Positions 51,749 to 61,069 of a stretch of DNA of 64,000 bases are shown here, piece by piece. The stretch is from assembly GCF_016107285.1 (NCBI RefSeq), contig NZ_RCVQ01000003.1, positions 310,001 through 374,000 of the forward strand, in the 5' to 3' direction. The notes below the pieces were generated by a model. That model did no database searches. It worked only from the letters and a program-made list of their open reading frames with translations, and was not told the DNA's origin. The translations under genes were made by a program, and so were the position numbers. Each line of letters opens with the position of its first letter. Position 1 is the stretch's first letter. Source of the DNA: Roseomonas sp. KE0001. GTDB lineage: Bacteria > Pseudomonadota > Alphaproteobacteria > Acetobacterales > Acetobacteraceae.

Positions 51749-51861
51749 CCCATCGGGCGGCGAGAGCGCCGCGCGACGGGAGGCTTAGGCCCGGCCGCCG
51801 GGCGCCGCCTTGATCTGAATCAGGGCGGCGCGATTCCGGCGCGGGAGACGCATCCGGGGTG

Positions 51862-52842
51862 CTATTCGGGCTTGATGCCGGCGGTCTGGATGACCTCGCG
51901 CCAGCGCGCGATCTCGGCCTCCTGGAAGCGGCGGAACTCGGCCGGCGTGCTGCCGACGACGGTGAAGCCGATCTGCTCCAGGCGCGGCTTCACCTCCGGG
52001 TGGTTCAGGGCCTCGGCCATGGCGGCGTGCAGCCTCTCCTGCACGGGCGCGGGCAGGCCGGCCGGCGCCATCACCGCCTGCCAGGAGGTGACGACGAAGT
52101 CCTGCAGCCCGGCCTCGGCCGAGCTCGGCACATCCGGCAGGATCGGGTGGCGCCGCGCATCCGTCACCATCAGGGCGCGCAGCCGGCCGCCCTGGATATG
52201 GCCGGCCACCGTGCCGAGGTTCTGGAAGGACATCTGCACATTGCCCGCGATCAGGTCGGTCGCCGCCGCCGCGCCGCCGCGATAGGGCACATGCGCGACA
52301 TCGACGCCCATGCGCTGCTTGAACAGCTCGGTGGTCATCTGGTCGGAGGAGCCGACGCCGCTCGTCGAGTAGGAGGCGCGCTGCGTCTTCAGCCAGGCGA
52401 CCAGCTCGGCGACGGTCTTCGCCGGCACCTTCTCCGGATTGACCACCAGCACGTTGGGCGTGGTGACGGCCAGCGTCACCGGCGCGAACTCCTTCACCGG
52501 GTCATAGCCCAGATCCGGCCGCAGCGCGGCGTTGATGGCGAAGACACCGATCGAGCCGCAGAGCAGGGTGTGGCCGTCCGGCTCGGCGCGGGCCAGCAGC
52601 CGGCCGGCGATCTCGCCATTCGCCCCGGCCCGGTTCTCCACCACCACCGGCTGGCCGATGGTCTGGCTCATGCGGTTGGCGATGGCGCGGGCCACGATGT
52701 CGCTCGGCCCGCCGGCGACGAAGGGCACCAGGATGGTCAGCGGGCGGTTCGGCCAGGCGGCCTGCGCCCGGGCGGCGGACAGGGCGGGCAGGGACAGCAG
52801 GGGCGTCGCGGCCAGGAGGCCGGTGAGGTCGCGGCGGAGCAT
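51862..52842 (-). CDS. Bug (TctC) family tripartite transporter substrate-binding protein
   Basis: 326 residues. A Tat-like signal ([27 protein letters not shown]) is followed by the Bug-family fold: [61 protein letters not shown] and [10 protein letters not shown]. Such periplasmic receptors bind carboxylates for TctAB transporters, but no tctA or tctB gene is nearby, as usual for the expanded Bug paralogues of this group. Ligand unknown. The gene is divergent from fhs. Confidence 0.9.
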   Translation of the reverse strand: MLRRDLTGLLAATPLLSLPALSAARAQAAWPNRPLTILVPFVAGGPSDIVARAIANRMSQTIGQPVVVENRAGANGEIAGRLLARAEPDGHTLLCGSIGVFAINAALRPDLGYDPVKEFAPVTLAVTTPNVLVVNPEKVPAKTVAELVAWLKTQRASYSTSGVGSSDQMTTELFKQRMGVDVAHVPYRGGAAAATDLIAGNVQMSFQNLGTVAGHIQGGRLRALMVTDARRHPILPDVPSSAEAGLQDFVVTSWQAVMAPAGLPAPVQERLHAAMAEALNHPEVKPRLEQIGFTVVGSTPAEFRRFQEAEIARWREVIQTAGIKPE

Positions 52843-52924
52843 CGGGTCGTTCCTCGGCGGTTCTTGCTTATGGAGGTACGATGACACGATCGCGCCCGGG
52901 CGCGCCAGGGGGGGCACCCGCCAG

Positions 52925-52988
52925 CCCGGCCCTGGCATGCCCCGGCCCTGGCATGCCCCGGCCCTGGCATGCCCTGGCCCTGGCAAAG
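52925..52988. repeat. Tandem 16-bp repeat, three perfect copies and one degenerate
   Basis: Unit CCCGGCCCTGGCATGC at 52925-52940, 52941-52956 and 52957-52972, followed by a diverged copy (52973-52988). Each perfect copy contains the palindrome GCATGC. The array lies in the 214-bp divergent gap between the Bug gene and fhs, where it could affect either promoter. No further structure was supported in this gap. Confidence 0.9.
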
Positions 52989-53056
52989 GCGTCTTGCCCG
53001 GCGGCTGCGACCTGCGGATAAGCGGGAGGCGTCCCCTCAGCCCGGCAGGAGCCCTG

Positions 53057-54727
53057 ATGACCACCGATCTCGACATCGCGCGCGCGGCCACCCTGCTCCC
53101 GATCCAGGAGATCGCCGCGCGAGCCGGGATTCCCGAGACGGCGCTGGAGCCCTATGGGCGGCACAAGGCGAAGATCGGCCTGGATTTCGTCGCCGCGCAG
53201 GATGGCCGGCCGGAGGGCGCCCTGGTGCTCGTCACCGGCATCAGCCCGACCCCGGCGGGCGAGGGCAAGACGACGACGACGGTGGGCCTGGGCGATGCGC
53301 TGAACAGCCTCGGCACGAAGGCGATGATCGCGCTGCGCGAGCCCTCCCTCGGCCCCTGCTTCGGGGTGAAGGGGGGCGCCACTGGCGGCGGCCATGCCCA
53401 GGTCCTGCCGATGGAGGAGATCAACCTCCACTTCACCGGCGACTTCCACGCCATCACCGCCGCCAACAACCTGCTGGCCGCGATGGTGGACAACCACCTC
53501 TACTGGGGCAACGAGCTCGGCCTCGATGCGCGCCGCATCGCCTGGCGCCGCGCCATCGACATGAACGACCGCGCGCTGCGCGCCATCACCGCCGGCCTCG
53601 GCGGCGTGCCGAACGGCTTCCCGCGCGAGGACGGCTTCGACATCACCGTGGCCTCGGAGGTGATGGCGGTGTTCTGCCTCTCGCGCGATCTGGCGGACCT
53701 GCAGGACCGGCTCGGCCGCATCATCGTCGGCCAGACGCGGGAGGGGCGGAACGTCACCGCCCGCGACCTGAAGGCCGACGGCGCGATGGCCGCCCTGCTG
53801 CGCGACGCCCTGGCGCCCAACCTGGTGCAGACGCTCGCCGGCAGCCCGGCGCTGGTGCATGGCGGGCCCTTCGCCAATATCGCGCATGGCTGCAACAGCG
53901 TCATCGCGACGCGGCTGGCGCTCAGGCTCGCCGATGTGGTGGTGACCGAGGCCGGCTTCGGCGCCGATCTGGGCGCCGAGAAGTTCCTCGACATCAAGTG
54001 CCGCGCCGCCGGCCTGGCGCCGGCCGCCTGCGTCGTCGTGGCCACCGTGCGGGCGCTGAAGATGCATGGCGGCGTCGCCAAGGCGGCGCTGGGGGCGGAG
54101 GACGTGGCCGCCGTCCATCGCGGCATCGCCAACCTGGCGCGGCATGTGCAGAACATGCAGAAGTTCGGCCTGCCGGTGGTGGTGGCGCTGAACCGCTTCA
54201 CCTCCGACACGGAGGCCGAGATCGCGGCGGTGAAGGCGGCCATGGCGCGGCTCGGCACCGAGGCGATCCTCTGCACCCACTGGTCGGACGGCGCCGCCGG
54301 GGCCGAGGCGCTGGCGCGCGCCGTGCAGGGGCTGATCGCCGCCGGAAGCGCGCGGTTCGAGCCGCTCTACAACGACCATATGTCGCTCGCCGGCAAGATC
54401 GAGACGGTGGCGCGCGAGATCTACCACGCCGAGCGCGTCGCCATCCCGCCGCCGGTCGCGGCAAAACTGCGGCGCTTCGAGGAGCAGGGCTTCGGCCATG
54501 TGCCGGTCTGCATCGCCAAGACGCAGTACTCCTTCTCGGCCGATCCGACGCAGCTCGGCGCGCCGGAGGGGCATGTGCTGCCGCTGCGGGAGGTGCGGCT
54601 CTCGGCCGGGGCGGGCTTCGTCGTCGCCATCGCCGGCGAGATCATGACCATGCCCGGCCTGCCGCGCCGCCCGGCCGCCGAGGGCATCGGCCTGGATGCG
54701 CAGGGCCGCATCGAGGGGCTGTTCTGA
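53057..54727 (+). CDS. fhs: Formate--tetrahydrofolate ligase
   Basis: 556-residue ATP-dependent ligase that makes 10-formyl-THF from formate, feeding one-carbon metabolism. The P-loop [17 protein letters not shown] (about residues 63-79), the [20 protein letters not shown] segment, DMNDRALR and the C-terminal [15 protein letters not shown] motif are all intact. GCAGGAG precedes ATG 53057. The downstream methyltransferase frame opens inside its last codons. The 16-bp repeats lie about 70 bp upstream. Confidence 0.96.
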   Translation: MTTDLDIARAATLLPIQEIAARAGIPETALEPYGRHKAKIGLDFVAAQDGRPEGALVLVTGISPTPAGEGKTTTTVGLGDALNSLGTKAMIALREPSLGPCFGVKGGATGGGHAQVLPMEEINLHFTGDFHAITAANNLLAAMVDNHLYWGNELGLDARRIAWRRAIDMNDRALRAITAGLGGVPNGFPREDGFDITVASEVMAVFCLSRDLADLQDRLGRIIVGQTREGRNVTARDLKADGAMAALLRDALAPNLVQTLAGSPALVHGGPFANIAHGCNSVIATRLALRLADVVVTEAGFGADLGAEKFLDIKCRAAGLAPAACVVVATVRALKMHGGVAKAALGAEDVAAVHRGIANLARHVQNMQKFGLPVVVALNRFTSDTEAEIAAVKAAMARLGTEAILCTHWSDGAAGAEALARAVQGLIAAGSARFEPLYNDHMSLAGKIETVAREIYHAERVAIPPPVAAKLRRFEEQGFGHVPVCIAKTQYSFSADPTQLGAPEGHVLPLREVRLSAGAGFVVAIAGEIMTMPGLPRRPAAEGIGLDAQGRIEGLF

Positions 54728-55944
54728 CGCCCCCGCCCGACACCGTCGCGCTGCTGCGCGAGGCCTCGGCGCGCCACGCGGGTGGCGACCTGGCGCGGGC
54801 CGAGGCGCTGTACCGCCAGGTGCTGGCGCGCGACCCGCGCGAGGCCAATGCGATGAACCTGCTCGGCGTGCTGCACCGCCAGCGCGGCGACCTGCCCGGC
54901 GCGCTGCGGCTGATCCGCCGGGCGTTGGCGCTGCGGCCGGAGGCGCCGGTCTTCCTCGCCGCGCTGGGCGGCGCCCTGGCCGAGGCGGGGCGGCTGGAGG
55001 AGGCGGTGGACGCCCTGCGCGCCGCTCTGGCGCGGCGGCCGGACGATGCGGTGAGCCTGCGCAATCTCGGCCAGGCGCTCTGCGCCCTGGGCCGGCCCGG
55101 CGAGGCCCTGGCGCCGCTGCGGCGCGCGGTGGCCCTGGCGCCGCGGCAGGGCGAGGCGCATCTCGCCCTGGCGCACGGGCTGCGCGAGGCGGGCGACCCG
55201 GCGGCGGCGCTGGAGGCCGCCCGGGCGGCGATGGCCCTGCCTGGACTGTCCGAGGCCCTGGCGCGGCAGGCGGGCTTCCTGCTGGCGGCGCTGGGCGGGG
55301 CGGCGGCGCCGGCGCGCGCCCCGGCCGCCTATGTGCGCGACCTGTTCGACCAGTACGCGCCGCGCTTCGCCGCCGAGCTGACGCAACGCCTCGGCTACCG
55401 CACGCCGGAGGCGCTGGCGGAGCTGCTGCGCGACTCGGGCGTGGAGGCGGCGCGGCGGCTGCGGGTGCTGGATCTCGGCTGCGGCACCGGCCTGTCCGGC
55501 CTGGCCCTGGCGCCCTTCGCCGCCCGGCTGGAAGGGCTCGACCTCTCGCCCTGCATGCTGGCCGAGGCCGCCCGGCAGGGCTGCTACGACGCCCTGCACG
55601 AGGCCGACCTGCTCGACTTCCTGCCCGGGCAGGCCGGCCGCCACGACCTCATCGCCGCCGCGGACGTGCTGAACTACCTGGGCGACCTGGCGCCGGCGCT
55701 GCGGGCCATGCGGCAGGCGCTGCGGCCGGGCGGGCTGCTCGCCTTCAGTGTCGAGCTGGGGGAGGGGCCGGAGCCCTTCGCCCTGGGCCCGGGGCTGCGC
55801 TACCGCCATGCCCCGGACCCGCTGCGCGCCTGCTGCGCCGCCGCCGGGCTGCTGCCGGTGGCGGAGCGCGGGCTGGCGCTGCGGCGGGAGCGGGACCAGC
55901 CCGTGCCGGGCCTGCTGCTGCTGCTGCGAGGCCCCGCGTCTTGA
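54724..55944 (+). CDS. TPR-containing SAM-dependent methyltransferase
   Basis: About 406 residues. Four TPR-like repeats (residues ~5-190; for example [25 protein letters not shown]) are followed by a class I methyltransferase domain with motif [16 protein letters not shown] and a later [12 protein letters not shown]. The pre-domain segment [26 protein letters not shown] is typical of TPR methyltransferases. Upstream in frame there is no ATG, GTG or TTG, so CTG 54724, overlapping the fhs stop, is the best start; GTG 54820 or ATG 54853 would delete the first repeat. Substrate unknown. Confidence 0.82.
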   Translation: MTPPPDTVALLREASARHAGGDLARAEALYRQVLARDPREANAMNLLGVLHRQRGDLPGALRLIRRALALRPEAPVFLAALGGALAEAGRLEEAVDALRAALARRPDDAVSLRNLGQALCALGRPGEALAPLRRAVALAPRQGEAHLALAHGLREAGDPAAALEAARAAMALPGLSEALARQAGFLLAALGGAAAPARAPAAYVRDLFDQYAPRFAAELTQRLGYRTPEALAELLRDSGVEAARRLRVLDLGCGTGLSGLALAPFAARLEGLDLSPCMLAEAARQGCYDALHEADLLDFLPGQAGRHDLIAAADVLNYLGDLAPALRAMRQALRPGGLLAFSVELGEGPEPFALGPGLRYRHAPDPLRACCAAAGLLPVAERGLALRRERDQPVPGLLLLLRGPAS

Positions 55945-56149
55945 GCCTTCGGTAACCCGCGGGCGACAGATTGCCGTTTCGTCACGACCAGCCTGCCGCT
56001 GGAGACGGAATGGAGGCGGATGTGCCCGCGCAACGTGAATTCGCCCGCCGGGGCCGGACCGGCCCCCTCGCCGCCCAGGGTCCCATCCCCGGCGCGCGCC
56101 CCCCGCTCGGCGCCCCCGGGCGCCCACCCCGCTCCTGAGGGCTCCGCTC

Positions 56150-56602
56150 ATGTCCACGCTCGTGCTGGAACTGCGCCAGGGCGACCTGCTGCTCGTCAAT
56201 GGCGCCCCGCTCCGCTTCCGCAACCGCGCGCGGGTGGAGCTCTGCGGCCAGGCCCGCTTCCTCTTCGGCAAACAGGTGATGCCGGTGGAGGAGGCGGTGA
56301 CGCCCGCGCGGCAGATCTACTACGCGCTGCAGACCGCCTATGTCGGCCGCGAGGAGGAGCGCGCCGCCGGCCTCTCCCTGGCGCGGCTGCTCATCAGCGA
56401 GGCCGGGGCCAGCTTTCCGGCCGGCCCCGCCGGGCTGCTGCGCGCCGCGCTCGAGGCCGCGGAGCGGGACCAGTGCTATCAGGCTCTCAGGCTGGTCCGG
56501 CGCGTGATCCAGCATGAGGATGCGCTGGCGGAGCCGGCGCCGGAGGCTTCGGCGCCGCCGGGCATCGGCGCGGTGGCGGGCGTCAGCCGGGCTGCCAGCT
56601 GA
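56150..56602 (+). CDS. flbT: Flagellar biosynthesis repressor FlbT
   Basis: 150 residues matching FlbT, which in Caulobacter binds flagellin mRNA and represses its translation. Typical features are LVLELRQGDLLLVNGAPLRF, LFGKQVMPVEEAVTPARQIYYALQTAYVG and a C-terminal helix with CYQALRLVRRVI. No flagellin, flaF or other flagellar gene is in the window. The gene ends inside the convergent binding-protein gene (20-bp overlap). The 205 bp upstream (55945-56149) show no supported promoter. Confidence 0.86.
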   Translation: MSTLVLELRQGDLLLVNGAPLRFRNRARVELCGQARFLFGKQVMPVEEAVTPARQIYYALQTAYVGREEERAAGLSLARLLISEAGASFPAGPAGLLRAALEAAERDQCYQALRLVRRVIQHEDALAEPAPEASAPPGIGAVAGVSRAAS

Positions 56603-57617
56603 GCCGGCGCAGCAGCCATTCGCGATAGGCGAGGACGGCTTCCGGCGGCGGCAGCAGCGTGCCGATGGCGGCGCGGAGCTCGGCGCCCACCAGCGCCGGC
56701 CCGGCCCATTCCAGGCTTTGCCGGCCTTCCTCCTCCTGCCAGCGCAGCGCCGCGCGGCGCCAGGTCGCGACGATATCCGCCGAGGTCAGGCCCGGCAGCA
56801 CGAGCGCCGCGCGCAGGCGCAGCGCGGCGAAGCCGGCCTGCACGGCGAGCTGCTGCGGCGTGGCGGGCAAGGCCGGGGGCAGCAGGGAGGGCAGGTCGGG
56901 GCTGTCGCGGCGCTCGGGCGTCTCCAGCTCCGCCCAGGGCGTCAGGCCCAGCTCCAGGGCGCGGCGGCGCGGATGCGGCGCGGCGATCACCATCGCATCC
57001 GCCTCGCCGCGGGTGATCGCCGCCTCGGCCGCGGCGCCGGACAGGCCGAAGAGCGGGGCGGCGGCGTGGCCGGTCAGGTCCAGCGCCATCAGCGCCGCGG
57101 TCTCCGGCGCCTCGGGGCCCGGCAGGGCGAGGCGGAGCGGTCGGGCCGAGGCGGGCGCGGGCAGGCCGCGCCCGGCCAGCACGGCCCCCTGCCAGGAGGC
57201 GCAGAGCGGCAGCCAGTTGGCCGGCTGGAACTGGGCGCGGCTCTCGCCCACCAGCCGGGCATGGGCGGCGAGGCCGGGCAGCACCAGCAGGGTGCGGCCG
57301 TCGCCGCCCTCCAGCGTGGCGAAGCGGTTGGCGGCGGTGACGCCGTCCGGACCGCCCAGGATGCTGGTGCGCAGCGCCATGGCCTGGGGCAGGGCGCGGG
57401 CCAGGCCGGCGGCGACATTCCGGGCCCATTGCGCGGCGGCGCCGTTCTCGGGGCCCGGCAGCAGCAGGGTGGTGCTGTCGGGCAGCAGGGCGGGCGGCAG
57501 CGCCTGGCCGGCGGCGGGGCGGCCCAGGATGGCGGAGCCGCAGCCGAGGCCACCCAGCCCGGCGGCGGCCAGCAGGGCGCGCCGGCCGCAGCGGGGGAGG
57601 CCGCCGGCCGCCCTCAC
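56583..57617 (-). CDS. Bug-like periplasmic substrate-binding protein
   Basis: 344 residues. A twin-arginine-like signal (CGRRALLAAAGLGGLGCGSA) leads into a two-lobed fold with Bug-like pieces: ALRTSILGGPDGVTAANRFATLEGGDGRTLLVL and PANWLPLCASW. The similarity to TctC receptors is clear in layout but weaker than for the gene at 51862, and the usual NRPGA motif is changed. Ligand unknown. It is followed by apt on the same strand three bases upstream in the transcript (apt stop to ATG). Confidence 0.65.
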   Translation of the reverse strand: MRAAGGLPRCGRRALLAAAGLGGLGCGSAILGRPAAGQALPPALLPDSTTLLLPGPENGAAAQWARNVAAGLARALPQAMALRTSILGGPDGVTAANRFATLEGGDGRTLLVLPGLAAHARLVGESRAQFQPANWLPLCASWQGAVLAGRGLPAPASARPLRLALPGPEAPETAALMALDLTGHAAAPLFGLSGAAAEAAITRGEADAMVIAAPHPRRRALELGLTPWAELETPERRDSPDLPSLLPPALPATPQQLAVQAGFAALRLRAALVLPGLTSADIVATWRRAALRWQEEEGRQSLEWAGPALVGAELRAAIGTLLPPPEAVLAYREWLLRRLSWQPG

Positions 57618-57620
57618 GGG

Positions 57621-58169
57621 TCAGTCTTCATAGGCGGCCAGGGCCGCGACGGGGACATCCAGCCGGTCGCGGCCGCGCAGCCCGGCCAGCTCGATCAGCA
57701 CGGCGGCCAGCGGCACCTCGGCCCCGGCCCGGCGCAGCAGCTCGACGCCGGCCGCCATGGTGCCGCCGGTGGCCAGGAGATCGTCCAGCACCACGACGCG
57801 GTCGCCCGGCTTCACGGCGTCGGCCTGCATCTCGATCCGGTCGGTGCCGTATTCCAGCGCGTAGTCGTAGCCGATGGTCTCGCCCGGCAGCTTGCGCGGC
57901 TTGCGCAGCATGATGAAGCCGAGGCCGAGCTCCAGTGCCAGCGGCGCCGCGGTCAGGAAGCCGCGGCTCTCGATGCCGGCCAACAGGGTCGGGCGGTAGG
58001 GCCGGACGACCTCGGCCAGCTGCGACATGGCGGCGCGCCAGGCCGGGCCGTCCCGCAGCAGGGTGGAGATGTCGTAGAACAGGATTCCGGGCTTCGGGAA
58101 GTCCGGGATGCCGCGGATATGCGCCTTCAGGTCGAAGGCGTCGGTGGCGGCGGGGGGCTGGCCGGGCAT
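57621..58169 (-). CDS. apt: Adenine phosphoribosyltransferase
   Basis: 182-residue purine salvage enzyme converting adenine and PRPP to AMP. The N-terminal [26 protein letters not shown], the [10 protein letters not shown] loop and the PRPP-binding [17 protein letters not shown] motif are intact. ATG 58169 gives normal family length. The substrate-binding protein gene follows in the same direction with a 3-bp gap. Confidence 0.95.
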   Translation of the reverse strand: MPGQPPAATDAFDLKAHIRGIPDFPKPGILFYDISTLLRDGPAWRAAMSQLAEVVRPYRPTLLAGIESRGFLTAAPLALELGLGFIMLRKPRKLPGETIGYDYALEYGTDRIEMQADAVKPGDRVVVLDDLLATGGTMAAGVELLRRAGAEVPLAAVLIELAGLRGRDRLDVPVAALAAYED

Positions 58170-58302
58170 CGGGGTCTCTCGGTCGGGTCGGGCCGGAAAA
58201 GGCCGGGATGGGGGGCGGACACTAGGCGCGCCGGGCCGCCGCTGCAAACGCCACGTCGGATGGAGGCTTGGCGAAGCCGTGCCATGCTGCCAGGAACGGG
58301 CG

Positions 58303-58494
58303 ATGCCACGCATCCTTCTCGCCACCCTTCTCGGCCTCGCGGGCCTGCTGCTCTACCTCGGCCTGGTGCTCTGGCTGGGCGACCGGGTGCAGCGGCTGCA
58401 CTGGACGCTGCAACTGGTCTTCTACGTGCTGGCCGGCTTCGTCTGGGTCTTCCCGATCCGGCGGTTGATGTTCTGGGCGGCGCGGAAAGACTGA
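58303..58494 (+). CDS. DUF2842 small membrane protein
   Basis: 63 residues with two membrane helices (about 4-25 and 35-52) and the DUF2842 pattern: [37 protein letters not shown]. The family is small, alphaproteobacterial and uncharacterised. It is divergent from apt. The start ATG 58303 has only a weak GGAACGGG ribosome-binding region. Confidence 0.82.
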   Translation: MPRILLATLLGLAGLLLYLGLVLWLGDRVQRLHWTLQLVFYVLAGFVWVFPIRRLMFWAARKD

Positions 58495-58516
58495 TCCGCG
58501 GCCACCCGCCGGGCGG

Positions 58517-59266
58517 TCAGAAGGCCCTGCTCAGTGTCACCATCGCCCGCGCGTCGCAGTATTTCGCGCCGGCGAAGCAGTCGGTCTTGGACAGGTTGGT
58601 GTCGTAGTAGCCGACCGTCAGCACGAAGCCGGCATAGATCTCGCGCGAGACCGCGACCGACCAGTTGGCGTAGTCCGGCGCGCCGTAGCGGGGGTTGCGG
58701 TCGATCCACTGATAGCCGAAGCGGCCGGCCAGGGTGAAGTCGAGCGGCAGGCCGACATCGGCGCCGGCCTCGAGATAGACGGCCGATCCGGATTCGAAGT
58801 AGAAATCGGGCGACCACGCGGCGGTGCCCAGGAACTTCACCGGGTCCAGCGTGTAGCTCGCCTTCGCCATGGCCTCGAAGTAGTTGTAGTCGTATCCGCC
58901 TTCGGGCTTGTCGTAGCCGGGATAGGTATAGAAGACGCCGCCCAGGTCGAGCGCCAGCCCGCCCACCTCGAAGCGGTAGCCGGCCAGCAGGTCGAGCTCC
59001 TGCCGCGCGTTGCTGCCGGGGAAGGTGACGTTGCTGAGGAAGCCGCCGACATAGAGGCCGCTCTCATGCTGGACGTCGAGCGTCAGCGAGATGGCGGGGC
59101 GGTTGCGCGTCTGCGAGATGCCGCGGAACAGGTAATCGGAACTCACGGCCGGCGTGGCGGTCACGGTCAGGCCGACACTGTCGATGGTGGTCTGCGCCGC
59201 GGCCGGAAGGCTGAACGACAGAATGCTCAAGGACAAGGCAGAGGCGCAGGCCAGGGGTGATTTCAT
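58517..59266 (-). CDS. TorF family putative porin
   Basis: 249 residues with signal peptide (about 1-24, ending PAAAQ) and a beta-barrel ending AMVTLSRAF. The N-terminal motif VTATPAVSSDYLFRGISQTRNRPAISLTLD and the mid-region GFLSNVTFPGSNARQELDLLAGYRFEVGGLALDLGG are typical of the TIGR02001 porin-like family. Possible cargo is unknown. ATG 59266 fits the signal peptide; a longer in-frame start at 59302 adds 12 hydrophilic residues. Confidence 0.88.
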   Translation of the reverse strand: MKSPLACASALSLSILSFSLPAAAQTTIDSVGLTVTATPAVSSDYLFRGISQTRNRPAISLTLDVQHESGLYVGGFLSNVTFPGSNARQELDLLAGYRFEVGGLALDLGGVFYTYPGYDKPEGGYDYNYFEAMAKASYTLDPVKFLGTAAWSPDFYFESGSAVYLEAGADVGLPLDFTLAGRFGYQWIDRNPRYGAPDYANWSVAVSREIYAGFVLTVGYYDTNLSKTDCFAGAKYCDARAMVTLSRAF

Positions 59267-59384
59267 GGATGTGTTTCCCTCGGCCGGTGGCTTCCCTGCC
59301 ACCGACCGCAGGGAACGCCGAGCAAGATTCCTGCCAATCCGAAACGAAGCCGGAGGGGGGAACCATCGAGGGATGGAGAACCGA

Positions 59385-59431
59385 GAAGCCCCGCCTGCCG
59401 TTTCCCTGGAGGGAAGGGCAGGCGGGGCTTC
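59385..59431 (-). terminator. Long hairpin downstream of tRNA-Pro
   Basis: GAAGCCCCGCCTGCC pairs perfectly over 15 bp with its complement at 59417-59431, and the inner TTCCC/GGGAA adds five more pairs around a TGGA loop. It lies between the tRNA gene and the TorF-type gene, both minus strand. The T-run after it is weak on that strand. It probably ends the tRNA transcript. Confidence 0.6.
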
Positions 59432-59449
59432 CGCCCGGCCGGATCATTT

Positions 59450-59526
59450 TGGTCGGAGCGAGAGGATTCGAACCTCCGGCCCCTGCGTCCCGAACACAGT
59501 GCTCTACCAGGCTGAGCTACGCTCCG
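59450..59526 (-). tRNA. tRNA-Pro(CGG)
   Basis: 77 bases including an encoded CCA. The acceptor stem is CGGAGCG/CGCTCCG with discriminator A, the T-loop TTCGAAT is canonical, the D-arm reads GCTC...GAGC, and the anticodon stem CTGTG/CGCAG (one G-U) holds the loop TTCGGGA, giving anticodon CGG. Confidence 0.95.
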
Positions 59527-59561
59527 TCGTTCCGGCCGGGCGTCATCGGGTCAGGGCGCGG

Positions 59562-59590
59562 CGTATACCGCCCCGCCGGGGGCTCGGCAA
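59562..59590 (-). promoter_or_regulatory. Promoter of tRNA-Pro
   Basis: On the minus strand TTGCCG (59590-59585), 17-base spacer, TATACG (59567-59562), placing the start of transcription about 25-30 bases before the tRNA 5' end. Confidence 0.7.
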
Positions 59591-59717
59591 GGGTGGGTGG
59601 AGGGTCCGGCGCAGAAAACGGTGCGGAAAAACCGACGGCCGCTTTTCGGCTTCCAATTTTTGTGGCGCGCGAGGCTCAATGCTTCCCCTGCCACTTCTCC
59701 TGCCGGAGTTGAACCCG

Positions 59718-60227
59718 ATGAGACTGAAGCCCCTGCTCCTGGCCGGTGCGCTCGCCGCGGCCGGCCCGCTGATCGCCTCCGCCTTCCTGCCCACCCTGAC
59801 CGGCCCCTGGATCGGCGCGGCCCAGGCCCAGGGTAATGCCGGTGCGGGCAATGCCGGTGCGGGCGATGCCATCGCCGAGCGCAAGGCGGGGCTGAAGCGC
59901 ATGGCGGGCCATATGGAGGCGATCAAAGGGATCGTCGATGGCGGCGGCGCGGTGGCGCCGGTGGCGGAGCGCGCGCAGGAGATGACCCGCTTCTTCGAGG
60001 GCTTCCCGGCGCTCTTCCCGCCCGGCAGCGATCAGGGCGAGACCAGGGCCCGGCCGGAGGTCTGGTCCGACCGCGCCGGTTTCGAGAAGGCCGCCGCCAA
60101 TATGGTGCTGGCCACCCGCAAGCTCGGCGAGGCGGCGGGCAGCGGCGACACCACGGCGGTGGCCGCCGCCTTCCGCGAGACCGGGGGCACCTGCGGCGCC
60201 TGCCACCGCGGCTACCGCGCCCGCTGA
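59718..60227 (+). CDS. Cytochrome c' family protein
   Basis: 169 residues. A signal peptide (about 1-37, ending AAQAQ) is followed by a low-complexity linker with a duplicated GNAGAG unit and a four-helix bundle. The heme motif is CGACH near the C-terminus (Cys159, Cys162, His163), as in cytochromes c' and c-556. Family members bind NO or carry electrons in the periplasm. ATG 59718 follows GGAG. The cytochrome b561-like gene lies convergent 39 bp downstream, a common neighbour. Confidence 0.87.
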   Translation: MRLKPLLLAGALAAAGPLIASAFLPTLTGPWIGAAQAQGNAGAGNAGAGDAIAERKAGLKRMAGHMEAIKGIVDGGGAVAPVAERAQEMTRFFEGFPALFPPGSDQGETRARPEVWSDRAGFEKAAANMVLATRKLGEAAGSGDTTAVAAAFRETGGTCGACHRGYRAR

Positions 60228-60266
60228 GCCGGAGCCGCCGGCCCGGCCCCCCGGGGGGCCGGCGGT

Positions 60267-61010
60267 TCAGCCCAGGGTGGACAGGGCCCAGACCAGCGCG
60301 GCCGCCAGGCCCAGCAGCAGGACGGCCAGCACCGGCGAGCCGAGGCGCGGCGGCTCGCCCGCCCAGCTCGCCGGCAGGCGCTTCACGCCCGTCACCATCG
60401 GCCGCACCAGGTCCTGCCGCTTGGCCAGGGCGTAGAGCAGCACGGCGAGGATGTGCAGCCCGGCCAGGGCCAGGATCAGGTTGAAGTTGCGGATGTGGAT
60501 GAAGGTCATCCAGTCGCTGAGCCAGCCGGGCGCCCGCGCCGCCAGCGGGCCGCGGGTGAAGATGAAGTCGTCGGCGAAGAGGCCGCTGACCGCCTGGAGC
60601 AGCAGCACCGCCAGCAGCAGCAGCACCATCCAGCCGCCGGCGGCGTTGTGGCCGAGCTCGGTGTCCGGCTCGCGGCGGAAGAGGTGCCGCAGATGCCCGA
60701 GCGCGGCCAGCGGCGAGCGCAGGAAGCGGCCGAAGCGCGCCGTGTCGGAGCCGACCAGGCCCCAGGCCAGCCGGAACAGCAGCAGCGCCAGGATGATGTA
60801 GCCGCTGGTCAGGTGCAGATCCATGCGCCCGGTCTCGGCGCTCCACCAGGACAGGCCGATCAGCGCCACCATGCTCCAGTGCAGGGCCCGGACCCAGACG
60901 TCCCAGACCTTCACCCTGACCTTGGCCCCGGCCTCCCCGTGCTTCATGGCCTCCGGCACTGGCCCCTCCTTCTCCGGTCCCGCCGCGATAGGACATGCCG
61001 TTGCCGCCAC
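60267..61010 (-). CDS. Cytochrome b/b6 (b561-like) domain protein
   Basis: 247 residues with four to five membrane helices. The segment VWDVWVRALHWSMVALIGLSWWSAE and the DLHLTSGYIILALLLFRLAWGLVG helix match diheme cytochrome b561-like proteins; His in RALHW, DLHLTSG, FIHIRNF and GLHILA are heme-ligand candidates. It probably exchanges electrons with the neighbouring cytochrome c'. The start at 61010 is used; ATG 60947 (MKHGEAG) would remove a hydrophilic N-terminus. The 59 bp to the divergent LysM gene must hold both promoters. Confidence 0.83.
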   Translation of the reverse strand: MAATACPIAAGPEKEGPVPEAMKHGEAGAKVRVKVWDVWVRALHWSMVALIGLSWWSAETGRMDLHLTSGYIILALLLFRLAWGLVGSDTARFGRFLRSPLAALGHLRHLFRREPDTELGHNAAGGWMVLLLLAVLLLQAVSGLFADDFIFTRGPLAARAPGWLSDWMTFIHIRNFNLILALAGLHILAVLLYALAKRQDLVRPMVTGVKRLPASWAGEPPRLGSPVLAVLLLGLAAALVWALSTLG

Positions 61011-61069
61011 CCGGCAAGAGCCTTCTGGTCCTTGTGGCGGAGGGGCGATCCGGGCCAGATTGCGATATC

